A DNA stretch of 64,000 nucleotides from CBDBND01 sp965262665 (lineage in GTDB: Bacteria; Pseudomonadota; Alphaproteobacteria; Rhodospirillales; Rhodospirillaceae). The translations under genes were made by a program, and so were the position numbers. The stretch spans positions 2,542,001 through 2,606,000 of the forward strand of contig CBDHFR010000004.1 in assembly GCA_965262665.1 (NCBI GenBank), read 5' to 3'. Shown here piece by piece: positions 8,632 through 17,095 of this stretch. The notes beneath the pieces were generated by a model, which was given only the letters and a program-made list of their open reading frames with translations, was not told the DNA's origin and did not search any database. How positions within the stretch are numbered: position 1 is the stretch's first letter; the number at the start of each line of letters is the position of its first letter.

Positions 8632-9801
8632 ATGAAAGACGCGCGTATTGCCGTCATTGGTGCCGGGATGGCCGGCCTGACCGCAGCCCTATCGCTGCAA
8701 AAAAACGGCTTTAAGCCCATTATCTATGAATTGGCACCCGAGTTGGGCGAGGTTGGCGCCGGGCTAACAATCAGCCCCAATTCGACCCATGGTCTCGAAT
8801 ATGTAGGTTTGGCCGACGGCCTAACTAGACGTGCGAACATTCCTCAAGCTCAAGCGATCATACACTACCTTACAGGCGAAATCCTGGTTGAAACCGAACG
8901 CGGCGACCTACCTAAAAAGGAATACGGCGCTCACTACTACCAAATTCACCGCGCCGATCTGCATGAATTGCTGAGCGAAGCAGCACAAGCCAACGATCCT
9001 GATTGTTTCGTCCTGGACCACGCTTTCACCGCATACCACAAGACCGATGCTGGCATTGAAATATCGTTCGCAAACGGCAATACGGCCACTTGTGATGTTG
9101 TGGTCGGTGCCGATGGCATTCGTTCGATCGTGCGCGAGGCCATGTTCGGTCCGGAAGACCCGAAGTTTACGGGCAACGTTGCCTACCGCGGCTTGGTCAA
9201 CAAAGGGGATCTGTCGGATGACGTGGTGACACCCGCTTCCGGCGTCGCCATTGCCCCGCGTAAGGCTTTTACCCGTTATTTGGTACGAGACGGTGGAATG
9301 ATCAATTTCGTCGCCTTCGTCCGCCGCGAGGGCTGGAATGAAGAAGGCTGGTCTATTCCGGCCACAACGGAAGAATTGTTAGAAGAATTCGGTGACTGGC
9401 ATCCGCGCATCCGCGCGCTCATCGAGGCCGCACCGAAAGATAAAGTCTTTAAGTGGGCGTTGTACGACCGCGACCCCTTAGAACAATGGACAAAGGACCG
9501 GGTGACGCTGCTTGGTGATGCGGCCCACCCCATGCTGCCGTTCATGGGCATGGGCGCAGCCATGGGGATTGAAGACGGTGTCGTGCTCGGGCGTGCCTTT
9601 GGCGCTTCAAATTCAATTGATGAAGCCTTGCAGCGTTATGAAGACGCCCGCAAGGAGCGGGCCAATTTTGTTCTACTCCGGTCACGGGCCGCCCGCGAAC
9701 GACTGCAAAGCGACCATCCGGAGCAGTACGATGATTCTAAGCACCAGAACGAGGAAAGCCTCGGTCTGTTTGATTACAACCCGGGAACGGTTCCCGTTTG
9801 A
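8632..9801 (+). CDS. FAD-dependent aromatic-type monooxygenase
   Basis: 389 residues, single-component group A flavin monooxygenase of the salicylate hydroxylase / 6-hydroxynicotinate 3-monooxygenase type. The Rossmann motif VIGAGMAGLTAALSL lies at 8-22, the DG motif VVGADGIRS near 160, and the GD motif TLLGDAAHPMLPFMGMG near 295. It would use NAD(P)H and O2 to hydroxylate an aromatic or related ring in the cytoplasm. An AAGGGG ribosome-binding site precedes the ATG. The VOC gene follows directly, then methyltransferase B and the small protein, so it is probably the first gene of a rightward operon. The dead IS630 lies just upstream. The exact substrate cannot be inferred. Confidence 0.85.
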   Translation: MKDARIAVIGAGMAGLTAALSLQKNGFKPIIYELAPELGEVGAGLTISPNSTHGLEYVGLADGLTRRANIPQAQAIIHYLTGEILVETERGDLPKKEYGAHYYQIHRADLHELLSEAAQANDPDCFVLDHAFTAYHKTDAGIEISFANGNTATCDVVVGADGIRSIVREAMFGPEDPKFTGNVAYRGLVNKGDLSDDVVTPASGVAIAPRKAFTRYLVRDGGMINFVAFVRREGWNEEGWSIPATTEELLEEFGDWHPRIRALIEAAPKDKVFKWALYDRDPLEQWTKDRVTLLGDAAHPMLPFMGMGAAMGIEDGVVLGRAFGASNSIDEALQRYEDARKERANFVLLRSRAARERLQSDHPEQYDDSKHQNEESLGLFDYNPGTVPV

Positions 9802-9861
9802 GGAAATCATGAAGCCCATTGTTGTTTTGTCATCAGCGCGTTGGCCTTGTCATGCGCCTCG

Positions 9862-10344
9862 ATGACATTTGCGGACAATCATCTCGATCCCACCGCTGCC
9901 GACTTGCGCCGCCCGACCATGCCCGTGGCAGACCTTGAAGCCTCGGTGAAGTTCTTCACGGACGTCCTCGGCATGAGCGAAGATTCCCGTCAAATTTACA
10001 ACAGCCCGGTGTTGCGCAGAGCCATCGGCGCGGCGAAGGACGTGGACATCACCGTGGTGCGTATGAACGACCGCAATCAAGTGGGCGTCATGGTGCTGGT
10101 CAGCGCGCCCGGGATTCAGATCGACCCCTCAGCCAACACGATCAATGCCACCACCCTGGCGTTGTCCGTCGACGATGTTCAGGCTGTCTATGAACGGGCC
10201 GTCGCCGGGGGTTACACCGTCCTCATGTCCCCCGCAGAGGCGGCCGAGGCAGAGAACTATCCGCCGGAAAAGGAAATGATTCTGGTGGAGCCGGGCGGTC
10301 ACCGCCTCATTGTGGTGCAGCCCCCTCCTGCTGCTGCCGAATGA
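9862..10344 (+). CDS. VOC/glyoxalase-fold protein with a damaged signal peptide
   Basis: A protein of about 160 residues with two betaalphabetabetabeta modules of the vicinal oxygen chelate superfamily: RRPTMPVADLEASVKFFTDVLGM, then TLALSVDDVQAVYERAVAGG and EPGGHRLIVV. The usual first-strand metal His is absent. A good ribosome-binding site (GAGG) stands before an ATG at 9809 whose frame ends after 18 codons. Removing two bases of the GCGCG at about 9837-9841 would join MKPIVVLSSA to LALSCASMTFADNHL, a clean signal peptide with a TFA-D cleavage site. So the ancestral protein was probably exported and the leader is now frameshifted. Translation could restart at TTG 9841 or ATG 9862 and give a cytoplasmic form. 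Confidence 0.7.
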   Translation: MTFADNHLDPTAADLRRPTMPVADLEASVKFFTDVLGMSEDSRQIYNSPVLRRAIGAAKDVDITVVRMNDRNQVGVMVLVSAPGIQIDPSANTINATTLALSVDDVQAVYERAVAGGYTVLMSPAEAAEAENYPPEKEMILVEPGGHRLIVVQPPPAAAE

Positions 10345-10427
10345 CCCGCATACCACCCATCACACCGGTTTGGCCTCACCCCCTTCTGGCGGTACACTGT
10401 CCATAATTGTCCGGACAGGAGACGACG

Positions 10428-11612
10428 ATGGTCGGCCAAGCCCACCACGACCTGATGGTCGACACCACCCACGACGAACATGCGTTGCAGACCTATGTGT
10501 CCACACTGCGCATGCACATCCTCAACGATATCGGCGGCGGTTTGCGGGGTGTGTACGAAAGTCGTGTCAAACCAGCCATCGAAGCTGAGAAAGGTCGCGC
10601 ACCGAAGGACGAGCACGAAGTGCGCCGGGCGATGATGCAGGATGGCTACTGCCGCACTTGGTCGAGCATGATGCGCTCCTGCCAGGAAATGATCTGGGAT
10701 TCCATCACCCCGTCCATCGAAAGGGCGCAACCCGCTTTGAACGATAGAGCGGCGGCGCTAGCCAAAAACCCCAAAGGATCGCTGACTCTTAACTCAGATA
10801 TAGCCGTACCGCCTTATGTCAAAGCCTGCGACATCCATTTGATGCCAGGCAATTATTACGCCGACCGCGGCGAATTCGATGTGTCCCAAGGCTCATTGTA
10901 TGATCGGGGTGTTTATGTGTATGCCGCCGGCAACGGCGGCCCATTGGGTGACACCATCGGCCGGTCATTGGCGGAGCATCTCAAGATTCGCTACCCCGAC
11001 TTCAAACCTGAACGCATCTTGGACGTGGGCTGTACGGTGGGTCACAACCTGTTGCCCATGGTCGACGTTTATCCGGAGGCGGAGATCCATGCCATCGACG
11101 TCAGCGCCCCGCAGTTGCGTTATTGTCATGGCCGGGCGGAGTCCTTGGGCTATGCCATCCATCTCCATCAAATGAACGGGGAGCAGATGACCTTCGGCGA
11201 CGAGGAGTTTGATCTCGTGTTCTCCGTCGTCACTTTCCACGAAACGTCACGCACAGCGATGAAACGCATCCTTAAAGAATGCCACCGGGTGCTGAAACCG
11301 GGCGGCCTCATGGTTCATATGGAATTGCCGCGCACCGAAGAAATGGACCCGTTCGATGCTTTCTATATCGATTGGGATGCCTACTATAACAACGAGCCGT
11401 TTTATCAGGCCTTTACCTCAACCAACATGAAAGCCGCCTTTGTCGAGGCCGGTTTTGAGACCGATCAATACATGGAAGTGATGACGCCTGATATCCTTGT
11501 CGCGCCACGGGAGGAATTCGAGGCGATCGCCAAAGCGTCCGATCATAACGCTGAACGTTATGGTCGTTTGGGAGAATCCAACCATTGGACGGGTTGGGGC
11601 GCCTGGAAATAA
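10428..11612 (+). CDS. SAM-dependent methyltransferase B (cassette-type)
   Basis: 394 residues from the ATG with an AGGAGA ribosome-binding site; an upstream non-ATG start at 10407 is less likely. A helical N-terminal domain of about 190 residues precedes a class I methyltransferase core: ILDVGCTVGHNLLPMV (motif I), IHAIDVSAPQLRYCHGRA, FSVVTFHETS, VLKPGGLMVHMELP and IDWDAYYNNEPFYQ. It is a paralogue of the proteins at 4205 and 52358. It lies 83 bases after the VOC gene and 51 bases before the small helical protein. Acting on the product of the FAD monooxygenase is plausible but inferred. Confidence 0.8.
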   Translation: MVGQAHHDLMVDTTHDEHALQTYVSTLRMHILNDIGGGLRGVYESRVKPAIEAEKGRAPKDEHEVRRAMMQDGYCRTWSSMMRSCQEMIWDSITPSIERAQPALNDRAAALAKNPKGSLTLNSDIAVPPYVKACDIHLMPGNYYADRGEFDVSQGSLYDRGVYVYAAGNGGPLGDTIGRSLAEHLKIRYPDFKPERILDVGCTVGHNLLPMVDVYPEAEIHAIDVSAPQLRYCHGRAESLGYAIHLHQMNGEQMTFGDEEFDLVFSVVTFHETSRTAMKRILKECHRVLKPGGLMVHMELPRTEEMDPFDAFYIDWDAYYNNEPFYQAFTSTNMKAAFVEAGFETDQYMEVMTPDILVAPREEFEAIAKASDHNAERYGRLGESNHWTGWGAWK

Positions 11613-11663
11613 ATATCGATCTCATGCGCAGTCATAAGCGCAACTAGATCAAACGAGGGACAC

Positions 11664-12017
11664 ATGAGCGAAGACATCAAAATCACCCCGGTAAACAGGG
11701 GCAAGCGGCCAGCGTTTTTCGATGACCCCGCCATTGATCAGTTGATGGCCATCATTATGGCCATGTCGGCGGAGTTGTCGGTGGTCTATGACCGGGTCGA
11801 CACCATAGAACGTCTGCTCGACAAAAGGGGAACCCTCAGCCGGGACGACATCGAGGCCTTTCGTCCGGATCAGGACATCGAAGACGAACGCACCGCCCGG
11901 CGCAACGAATACATCGCGCGGCTGTTCCGAATCATTCGTGAAGAACGGGAAACCCTTGTACCACACGAACAAATGGACGAATACAACGCGCTCATGGATG
12001 AGCTCGCAAAAACTTGA
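11664..12017 (+). CDS. Small helical protein paired with methyltransferase B
   Basis: 117 residues, predicted to be almost entirely helical and strongly charged. GAGGGA precedes the ATG. It aligns with the small protein at 53579: both have a D-D/L-x-x-M-A/T-I-I-x-A/M start, then R-x-x-x-IE-x-LL-(D/E)-KxG, then (S/T)-x-(D/E)-x-IEA(F/Y), and a final R-x-x-(Y/F)IxxxxxxI segment. Each copy lies next to a member of the same methyltransferase family. I do not recognise a named domain. A partner subunit or regulator of the methyltransferase is an inference from this repeated pairing. Confidence 0.7.
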   Translation: MSEDIKITPVNRGKRPAFFDDPAIDQLMAIIMAMSAELSVVYDRVDTIERLLDKRGTLSRDDIEAFRPDQDIEDERTARRNEYIARLFRIIREERETLVPHEQMDEYNALMDELAKT

Positions 12018-12043
12018 TGATGAAAATTGATGAGTAATACCCA

Positions 12044-12091
12044 ATGAATGAAACGACGGACGCACCGCAAGTTACCCTTCCCCGCCATGCT
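12044..12091 (+). pseudogene. Start of an interrupted third gene of the cassette
   Basis: An ATG followed by MNETTDAPQVTLPRHA lies 26 bases after the small-protein gene and is then cut by the inner end of a half IS481. The rest of the gene is missing from this window. Nothing can be said about its function. Confidence 0.4.
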
Positions 12092-12539
12092 AAAGACACC
12101 CTGCTTGCGCAGCTCGTTGGAGGTGCGGGCCTGACCATAGGCCGGAAACTCCAGCGCGGATTTAATCACCGCCTGCTCGGTGGCTTCACCGACGCGGTTG
12201 GCAAGATTGGGTTTGCGCCGGGTGCGCTCGAACAAGGCCTCGACGCCGCCTTCCTCAACCGCGGCCTTGTAGCGGTAAAAGGTGTCGCGCGACATGCCCA
12301 TGACCTGGCAGGGACCTGGCAGGCCTTCGACACGTTGCCCAGTTCCTCGGCCAGATTCAGCAATCCAGTTTTGTGTTTGATGATCTTGTCGGTAGTATTC
12401 AACATCGTGGTGTCCTCGTTTTGTGGTTGGTGTGCACCACCATCAAAACGGACAACCACCATCTCCATCAAGAGATGCGCCGCTCCCATTCCAGCTTGCT
12501 GGGAAGGGGGCGGTGTCAGATCACATCGCGACTAACTCA
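12092..12539 (-). mobile_element. IS481-family element, 5' half only (copy N1)
   Basis: It holds the N-terminal part of an IS481 transposase starting near 12405: TGLLNLAEELGNVSKACQV, then after a frameshift MGMSRDTFYRYKAAVEEGG, ALFERTRRKPNLANRV and YGQARTSNELRKQG. An 11-bp tandem duplication (CCTGCCAGGTC, twice) causes the shift. The outer end at 12539 carries a terminal repeat sharing GATGTGATCTGACA with the ends at 801 and 45715. The inner end begins with AAAGACACC, the same 9 bases at which the 3' halves stop. Confidence 0.85.
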
Positions 12540-12670
12540 TCTGATTAAAGGCCTCGTTCGCCGTTCCAAACCGTCGCGTCATTTCTGGGATCCTTCTTGC
12601 GAATCAAAAGGATCAATAGCGATTCAGACTTCTACACTCTTGTCATCCTCAAATTTACCCGATTGCCCTG
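12540..12670 (-). mobile_element. ISAs1 left-end fragment
   Basis: 131 bases matching, in inverted orientation, the first ~130 bases of the ISAs1 element at 17096, including the terminal CCCGATTGCCCTG. It abuts the half IS481 directly and ends 33 bases before the lexA SOS box. The remainder of that ISAs1 copy is not on the other side of the IS481 half, so a deletion or rearrangement has occurred. Confidence 0.85.
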
Positions 12671-12703
12671 TTCCTGTAGGCCACCGCTATTGACGCTAGA
12701 GAA

Positions 12704-12739
12704 GAACTAAAGTAGAACATATTTGTTTCTGCTTTGTTC
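12704..12739 (+). promoter_or_regulatory. Two SOS boxes in the lexA promoter
   Basis: GAACTAAAGTAGAAC at 12704-12718 is a perfect alphaproteobacterial SOS operator (GAAC-N7-GAAC, equal to GTTC-N7-GTTC on the other strand). A second, one-mismatch box GTTTCTGCTTTGTTC lies at 12725-12739. Both are 30-65 bases before the lexA start and indicate autoregulation by LexA. Confidence 0.8.
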
Positions 12740-12769
12740 TTATTCATTCCGGCTGGCGACGAGGTGGCG

Positions 12770-13459
12770 ATGCTCACGAAAAAACAACACCAATTGCTGA
12801 TGTTTATTCACGAGCGCATGCAAAGCGATGGCGTGGCCCCCTCTTTCGACGAAATGAAAGCGGCGTTGGACCTTAAGTCCAAGTCCGGTATCCACCGACT
12901 CATCACCGCTCTGGAAGAACGGGGATTTCTCCACCGTCTTCCCCACCGGGCCCGTGCGCTGGAAGTGGTGAAGCTCCCCGAAAACGCGGCCCCGGCAGAA
13001 GCCACCAGTACTCCGTCCAATGTCATCTCGGGCAAGTTCCGGCCGGCCGAAGGGGTCGCCGCCAACGACACCGACCAGACCGTCGATCTGCCTCTCTATG
13101 GCAAGATTGCCGCCGGAATGCCCATCGAAGCGTTGCGCGACCCGGCAGAATACATCGGCGTGCCGCCAGGTCTGTTGGGCAGCGGCGATCACTACGCCTT
13201 GACCATAGAAGGCGATTCCATGATCGATGCCGGTATTCTTGATGGCGATACGGTGATCATTCAGCACGCTGATCGGGCAGATAACGGGTCCATCGTTGTC
13301 GCCCTGGTCGACAATGAAGAAGCGACGTTGAAACGGTTACAGCGCAAAGGTGAGTCCATCGCTCTTGAACCGGCAAACCCAGATTATGAAACCCGCATCT
13401 TCGGCCCCGATCGGGTTAAAGTGCAGGGCAAATTGATCGGGCTATTGCGACGCTATTAA
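12770..13459 (+). CDS. lexA: SOS repressor LexA
   Basis: 229 residues. The N-terminal winged helix-turn-helix (MLTKKQHQLLMFIHERM, PSFDEMKAALDLKSKSGIHR) binds SOS operators. The C-terminal S24 self-cleavage domain has the Ala-Gly scissile pair in KIAAGMPIEA, the catalytic Ser in IEGDSMIDAGI and the Lys in EATLKRLQRK. RecA filaments trigger self-cleavage and derepress DNA-repair genes. The ATG at 12770 is chosen over an upstream one because it follows GAGGTGG and matches the family start. The linker (about 75-110) is long, as in other alphaproteobacteria. The gene overlaps the comEC remnant tail to tail by four bases. Confidence 0.95.
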   Translation: MLTKKQHQLLMFIHERMQSDGVAPSFDEMKAALDLKSKSGIHRLITALEERGFLHRLPHRARALEVVKLPENAAPAEATSTPSNVISGKFRPAEGVAANDTDQTVDLPLYGKIAAGMPIEALRDPAEYIGVPPGLLGSGDHYALTIEGDSMIDAGILDGDTVIIQHADRADNGSIVVALVDNEEATLKRLQRKGESIALEPANPDYETRIFGPDRVKVQGKLIGLLRRY

Positions 13460-15472
13460 TTGGCGCTATTTGGTAAGCGCCACGTTGTTTTGTTCCAGAC
13501 GCGCAGGCCCGTCACATCCGAAACCCGTTTAACGGTAACACCGTCAGCATTGAGCCACACGGCATGGGCGCCGTGACGCCACACGTCAAAGCGATCAATG
13601 ACAATGTGTTCTGCAGCGCATAAGCACCAGCTTGGGACGCGGGCAATCATGATTGCAATACGATTGCAGTCTTCGGACACCGCCGCTTCGGTATAGGCCA
13701 AAGCAGCGCGGCCATGATCCGTGTCGTAGAGGCATCCCTCTCCGTCACAGGCCAGTTGAGACAGGGAAGACCAGTCATTTGCGGATCGGCCCCAACGCTC
13801 AACCCAGACACCGCGGGTAAATCCCTCGCGCCGACCCGGGGAAAGCACCAACTGGCCATCCTGACCGCGGACGGCCAATACTTCGGCCGTTTCGTTGACC
13901 AACACATGCGGTGTGACTGCCAACCACAGCTGCAGCAAGCCAACACCTAGGGGAATGAGTCCGAGCCAGCGGCCGCGTCCCTGCCACAGGCAGAGCAACA
14001 AACCACCCAATCCAATCAGCACCAGCGCCCAAACCGCCGAAGGTGGAACAACTACCGTCGAACCGGGCACCCTGCTTGCGCAGCTCGTTGGAGGTGCGGG
14101 CCTGACCATAGGCCGGAAACTCCAGCGCGGATTTAATCACCGCCTGCTCGGTGGCTTCACCGACGCGGTTGGCAAGATTGGGTTTGCGCCGGGTGCGCTC
14201 GAACAAGGCCTCGACGCCGCCTTCCTCAACCGCGGCCTTGTAGCGGTAAAAGGTGTCGCGCGACATGCCCATGACCTGGCAGGGACCTGGCAGGCCTTCG
14301 ACACGTTGCCCAGTTCCTCGGCCAGATTCAGCAATCCAGTTTTGTGTTTGATGATCTTGTCGGTAGTATTCAACATCGTGGTGTCCTCGTTTTGTGGTTG
14401 GTGTGCACCACCATCAAAACGGACAACCACCATCTCCATCAAGAGATGCGCCGCTCCCATTCCAGCTTGCTGGGAAGGGAGCGGTGTCAGATCACATCGC
14501 GACTAACTCACCTAAAGCTGTTACCGCGGCGAACTTCTTGGTATTGAATCGCTCAGCAATGGTCTGGGACAGCGCGAAACCGTAACGCATGACGACAAAG
14601 GCCAGGCCCGCCAGCAGGCTCATGTGCAATCCGGAAATGGCCAACATGTGGGCCAGCCCAGCTTGGCGGTAAGCTTCTTGCAGGTCTTCGGGAACGGCAT
14701 TGCGTTCACCGGTGACCAAGGCCCGCGCCACAGTGCCTGACTCACCAGGCAGACTTTGCGCCATTCTTTCGCCCACGGCTGCGCGTAGAATTGCGATGCG
14801 ATCAGACCAGGTGGGTATCGAAGTGATCTGGTCCTGGGCCGAATGCCAGCGTCCGACAACGAAGCCCACGCCGCCCAACTGGCGGAAAAAGCTGTAGCGT
14901 TGGAAATCGAAAGCCCCCGGAGCCACCGGACGGCCTGGTGGCCGAACAACGGCCCGAACGGTGATCAGGTCACCGATGCGCGGCGTACCGTGACTGCCAG
15001 GTATGCGTAGGCGTAGGCGTAGGCGTAGGCGTTCAGGGGTATCACTTTTGGGTAAACGGTTAATGGAGAGTCGGTTCAATGTGACGCGGCTGGCTGAATC
15101 ATCCGGTTCCACAATGATCACGGTCCCCGAGATCATGGCCGGCCCGACCTCTTCCATCAAAACAGGCGCAACGATGCGGGCAGTGCGAAGTTGAGCTGCA
15201 CAAAATCCGGCCGCCATCAACACAGCAACGAGGGACAGTCTGGCAATCATTGAGTCTGGCAGGACCGTCGCACGCACACCGATGGCAAGGCACAGGACGA
15301 TGACGCCGCTCAACGGCGGCGGATCGACGGGCAAAGAGAAAAAAGTGCCGATGCCTCAGGCGAAAAAGACCGGCCACCACAGCACGGCATGTGAAATCTG
15401 CTTTGCGATTTCATCACGAATGAGCAAAACCCAAGTTGGATGTCCCAATCCAAAGAAAGTTTTGGAGTCTTG
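13456..15472 (-). pseudogene. comEC: DNA uptake channel ComEC, disrupted
   Basis: ComEC forms the inner-membrane channel for DNA uptake. Two parts remain. The N-terminal part (14511-15472) has membrane segments such as PPPLSGVIVLCLAIGV, an OB-like region, FDFQRYSFFRQLGGVGFVVG and the start of the competence domain (LVTGERNAVP, AYRQAGLAHMLAISGLHMSL). The C-terminal part (13456-14068) has the last membrane helices and the tail VIDRFDVWRHGAHAVWL. A 5' half of IS481 sits between them and roughly 200 residues of the competence domain are missing. In addition, an in-frame TGA replaces what should be Trp in VFFA-GIGTFFSLP near 15355. A (GCGTAG)4 run at 15005-15030 encodes an RLRLRL stretch. The gene is dead. 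Confidence 0.85.
14069..14510 (-). mobile_element. IS481-family element, 5' half only (copy N2)
   Basis: Nearly identical to the 5' half at 12092, including the same 11-bp tandem duplication that breaks the frame, and with its transposase start near 14376. The outer terminal repeat ends at 14510. The inner end begins at CACCCTGC, about six bases inside the equivalent end of copy N1. It interrupts comEC with loss of the central comEC sequence. Confidence 0.85.
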
Positions 15473-15622
15473 TGATGTTTCGGCGACGGATGATCTTGCA
15501 GAGTCGGCCACGCGGCTGTCTCTCCTTCTGGCGCCGTTTCGCTTCTGGGGCCAGTATGCTACAGGATGCGGCCACTTCGTGGCGCAGTCTTATTCAATTG
15601 CTTCAATCAGAATGTCTCATCC

Positions 15623-17029
15623 ATGACCGTCGTGACCCGTTTTGCACCCTCGCCTACCGGATTTCTGCATATTGGCGGAGCCCGTACGGCGCTCTTCAAC
15701 CGGTTGTTTGCCAAACACCACGGCGGACGTTTCTTGTTGAGGGTGGAAGACACTGACAAAAAACGCTCCACACAGGAGGCTATTGACGCAATTTACGACG
15801 CGCTAACATGGCTCGGCCTAGACTGGGACGGTGACCCGGTGTCTCAATCGGCCCGCCGGGACCGGCATGTTGAGGTGGCGCAGAAATTGATTGATACCGG
15901 ACATGCGTACCGGTGTTACGCCTCCCCAGAAGACCTCAAAGAGATGCGCGAACGACAAAAGGCCGCCGGCCAACCGGTGCGCTACGACGGCCGGTGGCGC
16001 GACCGGGATCCGGCCGACGCACCCGCTGGAGTAGTCCCGGCGATACGTCTCAAAGCACCGCTTGAGGGCGAGACCACGGTGGAAGACATGGTCCAGGGGG
16101 CCGTGACCGTTGCCAATGCGCAATTGGACGACATGATCCTGCTCAGATCCGACGGTTCGCCTACATACATGTTGTCGGTAGTGGTCGATGACCATGACAT
16201 GGAGATCACGCATGTGCTGCGCGGCGACGACCACCTCACCAATGCATTCCGCCAAATCCAGTTATTTAGGGCGTTGGATTGGACCCCACCTGTGTACGGC
16301 CATGTCCCCCTCATTCATGGTGCCGATGGTAGTAAGCTATCAAAACGCCATGGGGCGCTTGGCGCCGAGGCGTATCGCGACATGGGTTTTCTGCCTGAAG
16401 CCATGCGCAATTATCTGCTCCGCCTCGGCTGGGGACATGGCGATGATGAAATCATTTCCGATGATCAAGCCGTCAACTGGTTTGACGGCAGCGGCCTTGG
16501 CAAATCTCCGGCCCGTTTTGATACGGTCAAATTGACATCGCTGAATGCCCATTACCTCAAGGCGGCGACGCCAGAGCGTTTGGTCTCGCTCATCACGCCC
16601 GCACTGGAAGCGGAAAAGGGTAACGCCGTTGATGAAGCAGCGGCTCATCGTTTGGCGGCGGGCATGGCCAGCCTTGTGGAGCGCGCAAAAACACTGAACG
16701 AACTGGCTGAAAGCGCGGTCATCTATGTCCGAACCCGGCCCCTAACGCTGACCGATAAGGCTAAAAAGCTCGTTGCGGGTGACGGCCGTGCTGTTCTTGC
16801 TGCAGCGCACAATAAACTTTCCCAGTTCGAACCGTGGTCGGCCGACGCCCTGGAAGCGTGGGCGCGGGCGTATGCAACGGCTCAAGAGATAAAACTCGGT
16901 GCTTTGGCCCAACCCCTTCGGGCCTCTATCACGGGGACAACGGTTTCTCCGCCAATTTTCGAAGTAATGGCTCTTTTTGGCCGTGAGGAATCCTTGCTGA
17001 GGATTGGCGATATTGCGAAAAACCTTTGA
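15623..17029 (+). CDS. gltX: Glutamyl-tRNA synthetase
   Basis: 468 residues. It charges tRNA(Glu) with glutamate. The class I signature is clear: RFAPSPTGFLHIGGART carries HIGH (as HIGG) and GSKLSKRHG is the KMSKS loop. The Glu-binding and acceptor-stem regions (LRVEDTDKKRSTQEA; ILRGDDHLTN-like VLRGDDHLTNAFRQ) are intact, followed by a helical anticodon-binding domain. The start is set at MTVVTRFAPSPTG because the longer frame adds 19 residues not seen in the family. Divergent from comEC and upstream of gltA, an arrangement common in Rhodospirillales. An ISAs1 copy now separates it from gltA. Confidence 0.95.
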   Translation: MTVVTRFAPSPTGFLHIGGARTALFNRLFAKHHGGRFLLRVEDTDKKRSTQEAIDAIYDALTWLGLDWDGDPVSQSARRDRHVEVAQKLIDTGHAYRCYASPEDLKEMRERQKAAGQPVRYDGRWRDRDPADAPAGVVPAIRLKAPLEGETTVEDMVQGAVTVANAQLDDMILLRSDGSPTYMLSVVVDDHDMEITHVLRGDDHLTNAFRQIQLFRALDWTPPVYGHVPLIHGADGSKLSKRHGALGAEAYRDMGFLPEAMRNYLLRLGWGHGDDEIISDDQAVNWFDGSGLGKSPARFDTVKLTSLNAHYLKAATPERLVSLITPALEAEKGNAVDEAAAHRLAAGMASLVERAKTLNELAESAVIYVRTRPLTLTDKAKKLVAGDGRAVLAAAHNKLSQFEPWSADALEAWARAYATAQEIKLGALAQPLRASITGTTVSPPIFEVMALFGREESLLRIGDIAKNL

Positions 17030-17095
17030 AACTCAAGGGCTAAAGCACATTCGCGTTTTGGACAAGCAGGGTCTTTCCTACCTCAGCCAATTGAT

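Noticed and set aside
8632..10344. A nicotinate degradation cluster (NicC-like monooxygenase together with the maleate-isomerase-like gene at 51280).
   Set aside because: The other pathway genes (dihydroxypyridine dioxygenase, deformylase, amidase) are not seen, and the two genes are over 40 kb apart in different cassettes. The families are too broad for a pathway call.
15355..15357. TGA in place of Trp in comEC could mean that UGA codes for Trp in this organism.
   Set aside because: Many intact core genes here use TGG for Trp and TGA as a normal stop (for example uppS). The other in-frame TGA lies in a dead ISAs1 and replaces Arg (CGA), not Trp.
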